Shown: positions 14,433 to 21,300 of the stretch, piece after piece
Layout: each line of letters opens with the position of its first letter
Position numbering within the stretch: the stretch's first letter is position 1
Assembly: GCA_945900735.1 (NCBI GenBank)
Contig: CAMDJX010000006.1
Span: forward strand, 1 to 35,795
DNA length: 35,795 bases
DNA from: Acidimicrobium ferrooxidans DSM 10331
GTDB taxonomy: Bacteria; Actinomycetota; Acidimicrobiia; Acidimicrobiales; Ilumatobacteraceae
Direction of reading: 5' to 3'
Position numbers and translations under genes: made by a program
Notes under the pieces: model-generated
What the model saw: the letters and a program-made list of their open reading frames with translations, nothing else
Told to the model about the DNA's origin: nothing
Databases searched by the model: none

Positions 14433-15029
14433 CTACCGTAGTCCTCGCTCGACGCGGCCCAAACGTACGTTATGAAGCACTACTGGTATATACCGAATAC
14501 CGACAAAGTAACTCATAACAATCCCAGGCAGGCCCAACGTCCAGCCAAGCAAAGTTGCAGCCTCGGCGGTCACATGGGAGCTGGATCCCAGCAACAAAAG
14601 CGGAACGGATGTCATGAGCAGAAATGTATACCGTTTCCCCCAAATACTCACAGCAAATCGTTTCATTCCGAACATTGTCCCCAACAGCATCATCAGTCCG
14701 ACGAAAACCTCACGGAACAAGATGAGGGAACAAAACCAAAGTGGCACTCCACCGTCAATCAACACGGAGCCTGTGCCGACCACAAATAAGGCGCGATCAA
14801 CGAACGGATCGAAGACCATCCCAAACTGCGATGTCTGATTAAACCTTCGAGCTATCCAACCGTCGACCCAATCGGTCATACCAAGCACGCCGAGCAGTAA
14901 TGCTGCACCGGCTCGTTGTTCGTTAACCAAAAGCATCACAACGAACACCGGCAATGTGAGAAAACGGATCAACGTGATCAAGTTTGGGAGGGTGACAACA
15001 CCCTTCGGATCAGTTTCGATTTCACCCAC
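14433..15029 (-). CDS. CDP-alcohol phosphatidyltransferase family membrane protein (PgsA-like)
   Basis: A 198-residue integral membrane enzyme. The CDP-alcohol signature D-G-x2-A-R-x8-G-x3-D-x3-D is complete (DGWIARR, then GMVFDPFVD near residues 56-80), so it should join a CDP-activated lipid to an alcohol. About five or six hydrophobic spans surround it. Phosphatidylglycerophosphate, cardiolipin or inositol-phosphate synthases share this motif, so the acceptor is not fixed; Mycobacterium PgsA2 lies in a similar place near garA. GTG 15029 is chosen over GTG 15035 because TAGTTT lies 6 nt before it and would abut the other. Confidence 0.85.
   Translation of the reverse strand: MGEIETDPKGVVTLPNLITLIRFLTLPVFVVMLLVNEQRAGAALLLGVLGMTDWVDGWIARRFNQTSQFGMVFDPFVDRALFVVGTGSVLIDGGVPLWFCSLILFREVFVGLMMLLGTMFGMKRFAVSIWGKRYTFLLMTSVPLLLLGSSSHVTAEAATLLGWTLGLPGIVMSYFVGIRYIPVVLHNVRLGRVERGLR
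14435..14440 (-). promoter_or_regulatory. -10 box of a leaderless promoter for the FHA gene
   Basis: Minus-strand TACGGT is followed by 7 nt and the ATG at 14427. It overlaps the end of the upstream phosphatidyltransferase gene. Confidence 0.45.
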
Positions 15030-15035
15030 ACACAC

Positions 15036-15041
15036 AAACTA
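15036..15041 (-). promoter_or_regulatory. -10 box of a leaderless promoter for the phosphatidyltransferase gene
   Basis: Minus-strand TAGTTT is followed by GTGTGT and the GTG at 15029. It decides the start. Confidence 0.5.
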
Positions 15042-15080
15042 GTCGTCTGAATTGATCAGGATGCCATCATCTGGTCCCGA

Positions 15081-15086
15081 TATCGT
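15081..15086 (+). promoter_or_regulatory. -10 box of a leaderless promoter for the HIT gene
   Basis: TATCGT is followed by 6 nt and the ATG at 15093. Together with the box at 15036-15041 it makes a compact divergent promoter region. Confidence 0.5.
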
Positions 15087-15092
15087 TACGGC

Positions 15093-15491
15093 ATGCCAAC
15101 ACTGTTTACCAAGATCATCGAAGGACAAATACCGGCGAAGTTCGCATACCGCGACGACCGATGTGTGGTGTTCATGTCGATCAATCCGATAACGGTTGGA
15201 CATGCTCTTGTAGTACCAGTTCAAGAAATTGATCAGTGGACGGATCTATCGCCCGACTTGTCTCAGCATCTTTTAAATGTGGCTAAAAAGGTTGGTAATG
15301 CTCAAAAGTTGGCCTTTGGATGCGAGCGTGCTGGCCTGATCATTGCCGGTTTCGAAGTCAATCATTGCCACCTACATGTCATCCCAACCAACTCAATACA
15401 AGATCTCTCCTTTTCGAATGCTGCCCAGAATGTGGACTACAAACAGTTGCAAGATGCGGCCGACAAAATTGCGTCTTACCTAGCCATTTAA
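15093..15491 (+). CDS. HIT-family nucleotide-binding hydrolase
   Basis: A 132-residue HIT protein, the usual length. The active-site His triad is HCHLHVIP (about residues 91-98), fitting H-x-H-x-H-x-x; IIEGQIPAKFAYRDD and MSINPITVGHALVVP are the two other conserved family segments. HIT proteins of this branch hydrolyse purine nucleoside phosphoramidates or related nucleotides, the middle His acting as nucleophile. The substrate in this organism is unknown. It is leaderless, divergent from the phosphatidyltransferase, and its TAA stop shares four bases (TTAA) with the opposing SRAP stop. Confidence 0.9.
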   Translation: MPTLFTKIIEGQIPAKFAYRDDRCVVFMSINPITVGHALVVPVQEIDQWTDLSPDLSQHLLNVAKKVGNAQKLAFGCERAGLIIAGFEVNHCHLHVIPTNSIQDLSFSNAAQNVDYKQLQDAADKIASYLAI

Positions 15492-16204
15492 AAGAGTGTC
15501 AGCGGTTCCGCTTCTTCGATCGCCTCATATTCGATAAGAGAAGAATCGTCGATGCGAGCACTATTCACTCTTTTGCTCACCGAATGAATATCAAGACGCA
15601 GATCCTTGACTGCTGCAAATTCATCAATCGGAACTACCGCCTCTTCCGATAGCCAGACATCAATACCTTGCTCATCGAGTAGAACAGGCATTCTGTGGTG
15701 TATCGCGAAGATCTGCTCGGATGCTTGGGTTGTAAGGGCAGTGCACGAAACATACGTATCGCTGCCACTCCCCCACGATGTCCACAATCCGGCAATCGCG
15801 AGCATTCCGTCATGACAATATTGCGAACCATTTAATGCGCGAAAATAGTACGGCTGTTTGCTTGAACTTTTTCCATTCACGGTCTCAGATTTCCATTCAA
15901 AATATCCATTAACAGGAATGACGCACCGGTTTCTCGCTAGCAAATTTCGAAAAGATGGCTTTTCGTGCACCGACTCAACTCGGGCGTTGATCATGCTCGA
16001 TGCACGAGAAATATCAGCCGACCACGACGGGACAAGCCCCCAGCGCATTTCCAGAACCTTCCTCGACTCAGAACCTTGCAGTACATAGATCTTTTGCGTT
16101 GGGGCAATGTTGAAGCTCTGTGCCAGTTGGACCGGCGATGCAATGGCGCTAAACGTCTCGGCAATATCCGCAACTGGCGTAAATCGCGTGAATCGACCGC
16201 ACAT
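15488..16204 (-). CDS. SRAP domain protein (YedK/HMCES family)
   Basis: A 238-residue SRAP protein. Removing the first Met exposes Cys2 (MCGRFTRF), which forms a thiazolidine crosslink with abasic sites in single-stranded DNA. Other active-site segments are FNIAPTQ (about 31-37), the NARVES segment near residue 75 (Asn), GYFEWK near 101 (Glu) and HHRMPVLL near 168 (His). These are the residues used by HMCES/YedK to shield abasic sites during replication and the SOS response, so the site looks intact. It lies 5 nt after the DUF554 gene and probably shares its transcript. Confidence 0.92.
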   Translation of the reverse strand: MCGRFTRFTPVADIAETFSAIASPVQLAQSFNIAPTQKIYVLQGSESRKVLEMRWGLVPSWSADISRASSMINARVESVHEKPSFRNLLARNRCVIPVNGYFEWKSETVNGKSSSKQPYYFRALNGSQYCHDGMLAIAGLWTSWGSGSDTYVSCTALTTQASEQIFAIHHRMPVLLDEQGIDVWLSEEAVVPIDEFAAVKDLRLDIHSVSKRVNSARIDDSSLIEYEAIEEAEPLTLF

Positions 16205-16209
16205 ATCTA

Positions 16210-16920
16210 TTAACCAATGACTCCCGTTGGTACCGCAAACAGCCAGACGAGCACTGGCGTAATGACCAGTCCAGGTAGAAGTGACCCAAGCCGGATCTTC
16301 TTGATCTCGAGCAAATTCAGGCCGATTGCCATTACTGCGAAACCACCGGCTGAAAACAATTCGATACGCATTCGATCGTTCAACAAATTGTCCAGAGCCG
16401 AACCACCAAGAGTCAACGATCCTTGCACTACAAAAATGCTCAGTGCGCTAAATACTGCACCGACGCCGTAAATTGCTCCGAAAACTACATTCATAAAGCC
16501 GTCAAGGGTTCCCTTAGTGATGTACAGCTGCGGCGTTTCGCCAGATGCATCTTGCATTGCACCGAGGATCGTTAACGGGCCAATACAGAACAAGAGGGTT
16601 GCTGTCACGAACCCATTTACGAACCTTCCGGGTTCCTGCTTACCTGCGAATCGGCGCCGGATTATCTCGCCAATGCCTTCTAGGCGCCGTTCAATGTCCA
16701 ATAATTCACCGACGATTCCACCGAGAACCATGCCCACCAACGGGAACACCATGTTGTGAGTTTTTAATACGTCGCTAAGACCCAGACCGAGGGTGACCAA
16801 ACCGATTACTTGCACAACAATTGTTTGTATGCGCGCCGGAATTCGATCTCCGATGACAAGCCCAACCAGGCCACCCACCAAAACAGTGGCCGTATTTATC
16901 AATGTGCCTAAGCCAAACAA
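16210..16920 (-). CDS. DUF554-family membrane protein (YdfK-like)
   Basis: A 236-residue membrane protein with about six or seven hydrophobic spans. The N-terminal FGLGTLINTATVLVGGLVGL and the FVTATLLFCIGPLTILGAMQ segment near residue 105 are hallmarks of DUF554, a family of uncharacterised transporters or permeases. TTG 16920 is preferred because GGGGGGAA lies 5-6 nt upstream; an in-frame TTG at 16935 lies before that site and would place it inside the coding region. The gene is directly followed by the SRAP gene, 5 nt away. Substrate unknown. Confidence 0.85.
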   Translation of the reverse strand: MFGLGTLINTATVLVGGLVGLVIGDRIPARIQTIVVQVIGLVTLGLGLSDVLKTHNMVFPLVGMVLGGIVGELLDIERRLEGIGEIIRRRFAGKQEPGRFVNGFVTATLLFCIGPLTILGAMQDASGETPQLYITKGTLDGFMNVVFGAIYGVGAVFSALSIFVVQGSLTLGGSALDNLLNDRMRIELFSAGGFAVMAIGLNLLEIKKIRLGSLLPGLVITPVLVWLFAVPTGVIG

Positions 16921-16925
16921 TGGAC

Positions 16926-16933
16926 TTCCCCCC
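16926..16933 (-). promoter_or_regulatory. Shine-Dalgarno site that fixes the DUF554 start
   Basis: Minus-strand GGGGGGAA is followed by GTCCA and the TTG at 16920, giving standard spacing. The site lies directly next to the intrinsic terminator of the upstream gene, so no promoter is obvious and some read-through may supply transcription. Confidence 0.5.
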
Positions 16934-16935
16934 AA

Positions 16936-16979
16936 AAATAAAAAAGCCGCGGGCGCCTCAACGAGACACCCGCGGCTTT
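16936..16979 (-). terminator. Strong Rho-independent terminator after the collagen-like gene
   Basis: An 11-bp perfect stem (arms 16943-16953 and 16969-16979, sequence AAAGCCGCGGG and its complement) encloses a 15-nt loop. Read on the minus strand it is followed by TTTTTTATTTTT. It begins 17 nt after the stop of the collagen-like gene and is the strongest intrinsic terminator in the window. Confidence 0.9.
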
Positions 16980-16995
16980 CTAATAACTACTTAAA

Positions 16996-17565
16996 TCAGT
17001 CAGGCTTCTTCAGCAGAACCCATTTGTTTGCGGCTGTCTTGATCAACACGCCTTGCTGATAATCACCAGAGTCGAAACTTACTGCACCCGGTGCAGAGAT
17101 TCCGTTGACGGTTACACCAGCTGCGCCCTTAAAGGTTGGCGAACCAGTGGTACGAGCAATTTCGATTCGTGTACCGATTGGGAAGCTTACGCTTGCGTCA
17201 GCCGGAACCGTGATGTCCGTCGCAACAGTTGTGACCAAGATCTTTCCAGCGTCACCGATGACGAGTGTGTCGCTCGCAACGATGATCTCGCGAATACCAC
17301 TCGTTGCAGCAGCACCCGAGGCACCAGCAGGACCCGCAGGACCAGTTGCACCGACAGGACCTTCTTGGCCGAGTGTCAACGTGGTTTCGGTTGCCTTACA
17401 GCCACCGGTCTTTACGTAACGCAATGCGCCTGTGGTCTTCAATGCACAAACTTTTACTGAAGTTGGCGCAGCACTTGCGGAGATAAAACCGCCCATGACA
17501 GAACCGAGACCTACAGCAAGACCTAGAACCAACACTTTTCCACTAAATCGATTGAAACGTTCCAT
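16996..17565 (-). CDS. Secreted protein with short collagen-like Gly-X-Y tract
   Basis: A 189-residue protein with an N-terminal signal or anchor: basic start MERFNRFSGK, a hydrophobic stretch VLVLGLAVGLGSVMGGF, and an ASAA cleavage-like site near residue 33. Residues 34-65 contain two cysteines (VCALK and GGCKATE) that could pair. Six Gly-X-Y triplets (GPVGATGPAGPAGASGAA, about 69-86) follow, then a beta-rich C-terminal domain with ISAPGAVSFDSGDYQQG. Such proteins trimerise through the collagen tract and sit on the cell surface; the partner is unknown. It has the best ribosome site and the best terminator here, suggesting strong expression. Confidence 0.8.
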   Translation of the reverse strand: MERFNRFSGKVLVLGLAVGLGSVMGGFISASAAPTSVKVCALKTTGALRYVKTGGCKATETTLTLGQEGPVGATGPAGPAGASGAAATSGIREIIVASDTLVIGDAGKILVTTVATDITVPADASVSFPIGTRIEIARTTGSPTFKGAAGVTVNGISAPGAVSFDSGDYQQGVLIKTAANKWVLLKKPD

Positions 17566-17570
17566 AAACG

Positions 17571-17578
17571 CCCTCCTT
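17571..17578 (-). promoter_or_regulatory. Strong Shine-Dalgarno site of the collagen-like gene
   Basis: Minus-strand AAGGAGGG lies 5 nt before the ATG at 17565, a near-perfect match to the anti-Shine-Dalgarno sequence. This contrasts with the many leaderless neighbours. Confidence 0.85.
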
Positions 17579-17653
17579 CTATTGGGTGAAACCAGTTTAC
17601 AGGGCTCAAAGAATAAAGATAGGGATCACGATTAGCCATGATAAACATGACAA

Positions 17654-18487
17654 ATGCCGATTATTTGGGCCGGATTAGCGGCTTTGTTCTACGGAGTTGC
17701 TGATTATTCGGGAAGCAGGGCATCGCGATTTGCCAATTCAGCGTCGACAACCTTCTTCGGCCAGGCAACAGCCTTTCTCGGAATCGGTGTATTTCTGATC
17801 TTCGTCCGCACACCAGTCATGCCGATGGAAAGCTGGCTTTGGACAACTGGTGGTGGCTTTGGAGGAGCGATCGCGCTGGTTGCGTTCTATCGGGCTATGT
17901 CGCTTGGTTCGATGACCGTCATCGCTCCAATCACTGCGGTAATCGGCTTGTCGGTCCCGGTTGTTGCCGGGGTTCTCTCGGGAGAGCGCCCAGATGGTTT
18001 GGCATGGTTAGGAATTCTGGTCGCGATTGTCGCCGTCGCGCTAGTTGCCGATGTTCTGGGTAAACATGATTTGCCGACTCCTGGTCGTGTCATTTGGATG
18101 GCCGTAGCTGCTGGTGTCGGTTTTGGAATGATCTTCGTATGCATGGGTAACGCAAGTCACGATCACGGATTGTGGCCACTCTTCGGTCAACGCCTAGTCA
18201 GTGTTCCGACAGTCGCCGCAATCGCTTTATTTCAAGCCCGAAAAATCTACGTACCGAAGAATGTCGTTTTGCTTTCCGTCGCGGCAGGAGTGCTTGATAC
18301 TTCTGCGAATGGTCTTTACCTGTTGGCAACTAATACGGGTTTAATGTCCATCGTGTCGGTGGTTGTCGCCATGTATCCAGTTGCCACGGTATTTTTGGCA
18401 ATGACACTCGACCATGAACGTCTTCACAAGTCACAAGTTGTTGGGCTTTTGCTTGCCCTCATCTCACTCGCACTCGTGAGTCTCTAA
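17654..18487 (+). CDS. EamA/DMT-family transporter
   Basis: A 277-residue inner-membrane protein with about ten hydrophobic spans in two repeated halves, the usual size and layout for EamA-type drug/metabolite transporters. Each half carries the family-like stretches FGGAIALVAFYRAMSLG (about 72-88) and SIVSVVVAMYPVATVFLAM (about 233-251). It probably exports an amino acid, nucleoside or other small metabolite; the substrate cannot be read from sequence. It is divergent from the collagen-like gene, with only TAAACA as a weak -10 match 6 nt before the ATG. Its stop lies 3 bases before the tRNA-Pro gene on the other strand. Confidence 0.88.
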   Translation: MPIIWAGLAALFYGVADYSGSRASRFANSASTTFFGQATAFLGIGVFLIFVRTPVMPMESWLWTTGGGFGGAIALVAFYRAMSLGSMTVIAPITAVIGLSVPVVAGVLSGERPDGLAWLGILVAIVAVALVADVLGKHDLPTPGRVIWMAVAAGVGFGMIFVCMGNASHDHGLWPLFGQRLVSVPTVAAIALFQARKIYVPKNVVLLSVAAGVLDTSANGLYLLATNTGLMSIVSVVVAMYPVATVFLAMTLDHERLHKSQVVGLLLALISLALVSL

Positions 18488-18490
18488 AAC

Positions 18491-18568
18491 TGGTCGGGCT
18501 GGCGGGATTTGAACCCACGACCTCTTGTCCCCCAGACAAGCGCGCTAACCAAGCTGCGCTACAGCCCG
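18491..18568 (-). tRNA. tRNA-Pro (anticodon GGG)
   Basis: The minus strand folds as a complete cloverleaf: acceptor arm CGGGCTG/CAGCCCG, D arm GCGC/GCGC, anticodon arm CTTGT/ACAAG with loop CTGGGGG, T arm with TTCAAAT, discriminator A and an encoded CCA end. The anticodon GGG reads proline codons CCC and CCU. It lies downstream of der and the zinc-ribbon gene on the same strand, with only a small hairpin (arms 18578-18583 and 18593-18598) between; no separate promoter is clear. Confidence 0.96.
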
Positions 18569-18597
18569 TATCAACATGAGGCTATCGCCCAAAGCCT

Positions 18598-18849
18598 CTA
18601 GCGGAATAGGTCGATTACCCGCCACGAGAGATACAAAACAAGAGCACCTACCAACAGCTTGAAATGCCAAGGCAACGAAACGTCTTCGCCGTTGCTACCG
18701 CGTGCCAATCGTTTCAGATCCAAATTTTCGGGCGTGATGCTTCCGTTAATCGTTGTGGTTGCCACCACGCGACCACAAGCGGAACACGAACCATCTTGAC
18801 TCATAGCGGACGGTGCCAAGTATTTGGCACAAGTTTCACACCAAGGCAT
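18598..18849 (-). CDS. Small zinc-ribbon protein with C-terminal membrane anchor
   Basis: An 83-residue protein. Four cysteines in CETC (4-7) and CSAC (22-25) form a zinc ribbon at the N-terminus; a charged linker follows, then one hydrophobic helix (HFKLLVGALVLYLSWRVIDLF, about 62-82) at the very end. The layout is of a tail-anchored protein with its ribbon in the cytoplasm. The gene starts 6 nt after the der stop and is probably co-transcribed with it. Similar small proteins are found beside der in related actinobacteria as far as I recall; the role is unknown. Confidence 0.72.
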   Translation of the reverse strand: MPWCETCAKYLAPSAMSQDGSCSACGRVVATTTINGSITPENLDLKRLARGSNGEDVSLPWHFKLLVGALVLYLSWRVIDLFR

Positions 18850-18855
18850 TTCTGC

Positions 18856-20172
18856 TCAGTCCGCTCGTTTTCTGACGCGCATCTTTATAGGAGTGGAACC
18901 AAATTCAAACTTCTCCCGAATGCATCTCTCTAAATAACGCAGATAAGGCTGCGGTAATTCGCGGTTCACAAAAAGAGTAAATGTTGGAGGATCGGATGCC
19001 CCCTGCAGCGCATACAGCACTCTTGAGCCTCCGCCAGCAGGGTGCTTCTGCTGGGCCTCGGCGATTACACGATTGACATCCTTCGTGGGGACGCGCTTGT
19101 GATACGTCTCGATGCTGTCTTGAAGAATAGGTACAAGGCGATGAACACCTTTACCCGTCAATGCAGACATCTTCAAAACAGGTGCGTCGCCAATAAAGTA
19201 CAACTTTCGAATCATCTCGGTATCGATGTAATCCCGTTGCTCGGCATCAAGCATTTCCCATTTGTTTAGTACAACCAGAACTGGGCAGCCAGCAGCATCA
19301 ATGCGTTCTGCAAGGCGTTGATCTTGGTTGGTGATTCCCTCGAGCGCATCGATAACCAAGATTGCAACGTCCGACTCGTCGACTGCACGTAGTGCGCGCA
19401 CGAATGAGTAGTACTCGGCCGAATCGTCAACCTTGCTTTTGCGCCGCATACCAGCAGTATCCACAAACACGATTGGGCCATCTTCAGTTTCGACCAACGT
19501 GTCGATTGCATCTCTTGTAGTTCCAGGCATGTCGTGGGTGATCGATCGATCTTCGCCAACCAAACGGTTGAACAGCGTGCTTTTACCAACGTTCGGACGA
19601 CCGACGATCGAAACGCGAGGCGTACCCGATTGCCGCCGATCGGTTGAAACAACTTCTTCGACAACGTCGTGCGCATCAATTCGATCAAGGATTGTGTCGA
19701 GCAAGTCTCCAGACTTACGACCGTGCAAAGCTGAAACCGGGACGGGCTCACCGAATCCAAGCATCATGAAGTCCCATTTATCGGCTTCACGACGATCGCT
19801 ATCGATCTTGTTGGAAACCACAATCACTGGGCACGAAACACGGCGCAACCACATGGCGATTGCCTCGTCATCGTCTGTGACACCAACAGCGGTATCCACG
19901 ATGAACAGCACCAAGTCGGCGGTACGAGCCGCCTCTTCCACTTGCAAACTCACTTTCGCATCCAATTCATCACCATCAGGCATCCAGCCGCCGGTATCTA
20001 CGAGATTGAATCGCTTCCCCGTCCATTCCACTTCGCGCTCAAAGCGGTCGCGCGTGATGCCTGGCTGATCCTCGACGATGGCTACTTGGGAACCCAAAAA
20101 GCGGTTAAACAGCGTGCTCTTGCCAACATTCGGACGACCGACGATGACAACGGTAGGAAGCGGGCTTGACAC
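18856..20172 (-). CDS. der: Ribosome-assembly GTPase Der (EngA)
   Basis: A 438-residue protein with two consecutive GTPase domains and a C-terminal KH-like domain, the Der signature. The first P-loop is GRPNVGKS near 12-19 with DTGG and NKID later; the second is GRPNVGKS near 181-188 with DTAG and NKWE. Both domains look intact. Der binds the 50S subunit during late assembly and is usually essential. GTG 20172 is chosen because TACAAT lies 6 nt upstream; the in-frame TTG at 20193 lies before this box. The zinc-ribbon gene and tRNA-Pro follow. Confidence 0.96.
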   Translation of the reverse strand: MSSPLPTVVIVGRPNVGKSTLFNRFLGSQVAIVEDQPGITRDRFEREVEWTGKRFNLVDTGGWMPDGDELDAKVSLQVEEAARTADLVLFIVDTAVGVTDDDEAIAMWLRRVSCPVIVVSNKIDSDRREADKWDFMMLGFGEPVPVSALHGRKSGDLLDTILDRIDAHDVVEEVVSTDRRQSGTPRVSIVGRPNVGKSTLFNRLVGEDRSITHDMPGTTRDAIDTLVETEDGPIVFVDTAGMRRKSKVDDSAEYYSFVRALRAVDESDVAILVIDALEGITNQDQRLAERIDAAGCPVLVVLNKWEMLDAEQRDYIDTEMIRKLYFIGDAPVLKMSALTGKGVHRLVPILQDSIETYHKRVPTKDVNRVIAEAQQKHPAGGGSRVLYALQGASDPPTFTLFVNRELPQPYLRYLERCIREKFEFGSTPIKMRVRKRAD

Positions 20173-20178
20173 TCGTCC

Positions 20179-20184
20179 ATTGTA
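20179..20184 (-). promoter_or_regulatory. -10 box of a leaderless promoter for der
   Basis: Minus-strand TACAAT is followed by GGACGA and the GTG at 20172, which settles the start of der. Confidence 0.55.
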
Positions 20185-20212
20185 CAAGCCCAATGAAGTA
20201 AAGGGACAGAAC

Positions 20213-20218
20213 TACAAT
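20213..20218 (+). promoter_or_regulatory. -10 box of a leaderless promoter for ispH
   Basis: TACAAT is followed by 8 nt and the GTG at 20227. With the box at 20179-20184 it makes a 54-bp back-to-back promoter region. Confidence 0.55.
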
Positions 20219-20226
20219 CGTCGTTA

Positions 20227-21300
20227 GTGACACAACAAACAGCCGATGATGCAAAATGCAGCAATGTTGATGCAGTGCTCCTCGCTGCACCACGTGGCTT
20301 CTGTGCCGGAGTAGAAATGGCAATCAAGGCGCTTGCGTGGATGGTGCGAACATTCCCCGCGCCTGTCTACTGCTTTCACGAGATTGTTCACAACAAGTCC
20401 GTTGTCGAGAGATTTGAAGAGCAAGACGTAATTTTCGTCGAATCGATCGACGAAGTGCCACAAGGATCACCAATCATGCTCTCCGCTCATGGTTCAGCGC
20501 CAGAGGTAGTTACGGCCGCAAAAGAACAAGGGCGTTTCGTCGTCGATTCTGTCTGCCCACTCGTGACAAAGGTGCATCACGAGGTAAAGACTCGAGCTTC
20601 TAAGGGATACAGAATCATCTACGTTGGCCACGAAGGCCATGAAGAGGCAGTCGGCACCATGGCAGTGGCGCCACAATCAATTGACAGGGTCGAAACCGTC
20701 GAGGAAGTTGCCGCACTACCAAACATCGATGGTGCAGTTGCGCTTTTGGCGCAAACGACGCTCTCGCACCGCGACTGGTCGGAGGTCGCACAAGCTGTTC
20801 GCGTCAAGTATCCGCAAGTGTGGTCACCAGGCAAGAGCGATCTGTGTTTCGCAACCACCAACCGACAAAGCGCACTTATGGAGATCGCTGCAAAATGCGA
20901 CACTGTTGTGGTAATCGGTTCGGCAAATTCATCGAACACGATGGCACTTGCCCGCCTCGCCACAGATCTCGGCTGCAATCAGGTGTTGAGAGTGAACAGT
21001 GAACAAGAGATTCCCATGAATCTCTCCGGAACAGTCGGAGTAACCGCGGGTGCGTCTGCCCCCGAGGAGTTGGTTGCCTTGGTACTCGAAAAACTCAATC
21101 CCAAAAATGGCGTAACCGAAATCAGAATTACCACGGAAGACGAATACTTTCCACCACCACGAAACATTCGCGCACTACAACAAGCGGTGGAGCGTTCTGC
21201 AAAGGCGATGGTCGGCGGCGCAGTATCCGTTGGCACCATCCTCGACGATCGATCAATTACTGCAAGCAGCGTTCTAGAACAGTTGCAATCAAATCTTTAG
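20227..21300 (+). CDS. ispH: 4-hydroxy-3-methylbut-2-enyl diphosphate reductase
   Basis: A 357-residue IspH (LytB) protein that makes IPP and DMAPP in the last step of the MEP isoprenoid pathway. The three [4Fe-4S] ligands are C26 (APRGFCAGV), C110 (DSVCPLVTKVH) and C207 (LCFATTNRQ). GHEGHEEAVGTM and SANSSNTMALARL are further conserved substrate-contact segments. The C-terminal tail of about 40 residues is longer than in E. coli. The gene is a single unit, divergent from der, and its stop shares four bases (TTAG) with the opposing acyl-CoA dehydrogenase. Confidence 0.96.
   Translation: MTQQTADDAKCSNVDAVLLAAPRGFCAGVEMAIKALAWMVRTFPAPVYCFHEIVHNKSVVERFEEQDVIFVESIDEVPQGSPIMLSAHGSAPEVVTAAKEQGRFVVDSVCPLVTKVHHEVKTRASKGYRIIYVGHEGHEEAVGTMAVAPQSIDRVETVEEVAALPNIDGAVALLAQTTLSHRDWSEVAQAVRVKYPQVWSPGKSDLCFATTNRQSALMEIAAKCDTVVVIGSANSSNTMALARLATDLGCNQVLRVNSEQEIPMNLSGTVGVTAGASAPEELVALVLEKLNPKNGVTEIRITTEDEYFPPPRNIRALQQAVERSAKAMVGGAVSVGTILDDRSITASSVLEQLQSNL

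Noticed and set aside
17303-17370. Repetitive GC-rich tract that could suggest a repeat array
   Set aside because: It encodes the Gly-X-Y triplets of the collagen-like protein; no spacers or direct-repeat units of CRISPR type are present.
18578-18598. Small hairpin before tRNA-Pro as a terminator
   Set aside because: The 6-bp stem is not followed by a T-run on the minus strand, so termination is not supported.
20173-20193. TTG start at 20193 for Der
   Set aside because: The extra seven residues precede the GTPase domain, have no ribosome site, and contain the -10 box that fits the GTG at 20172.
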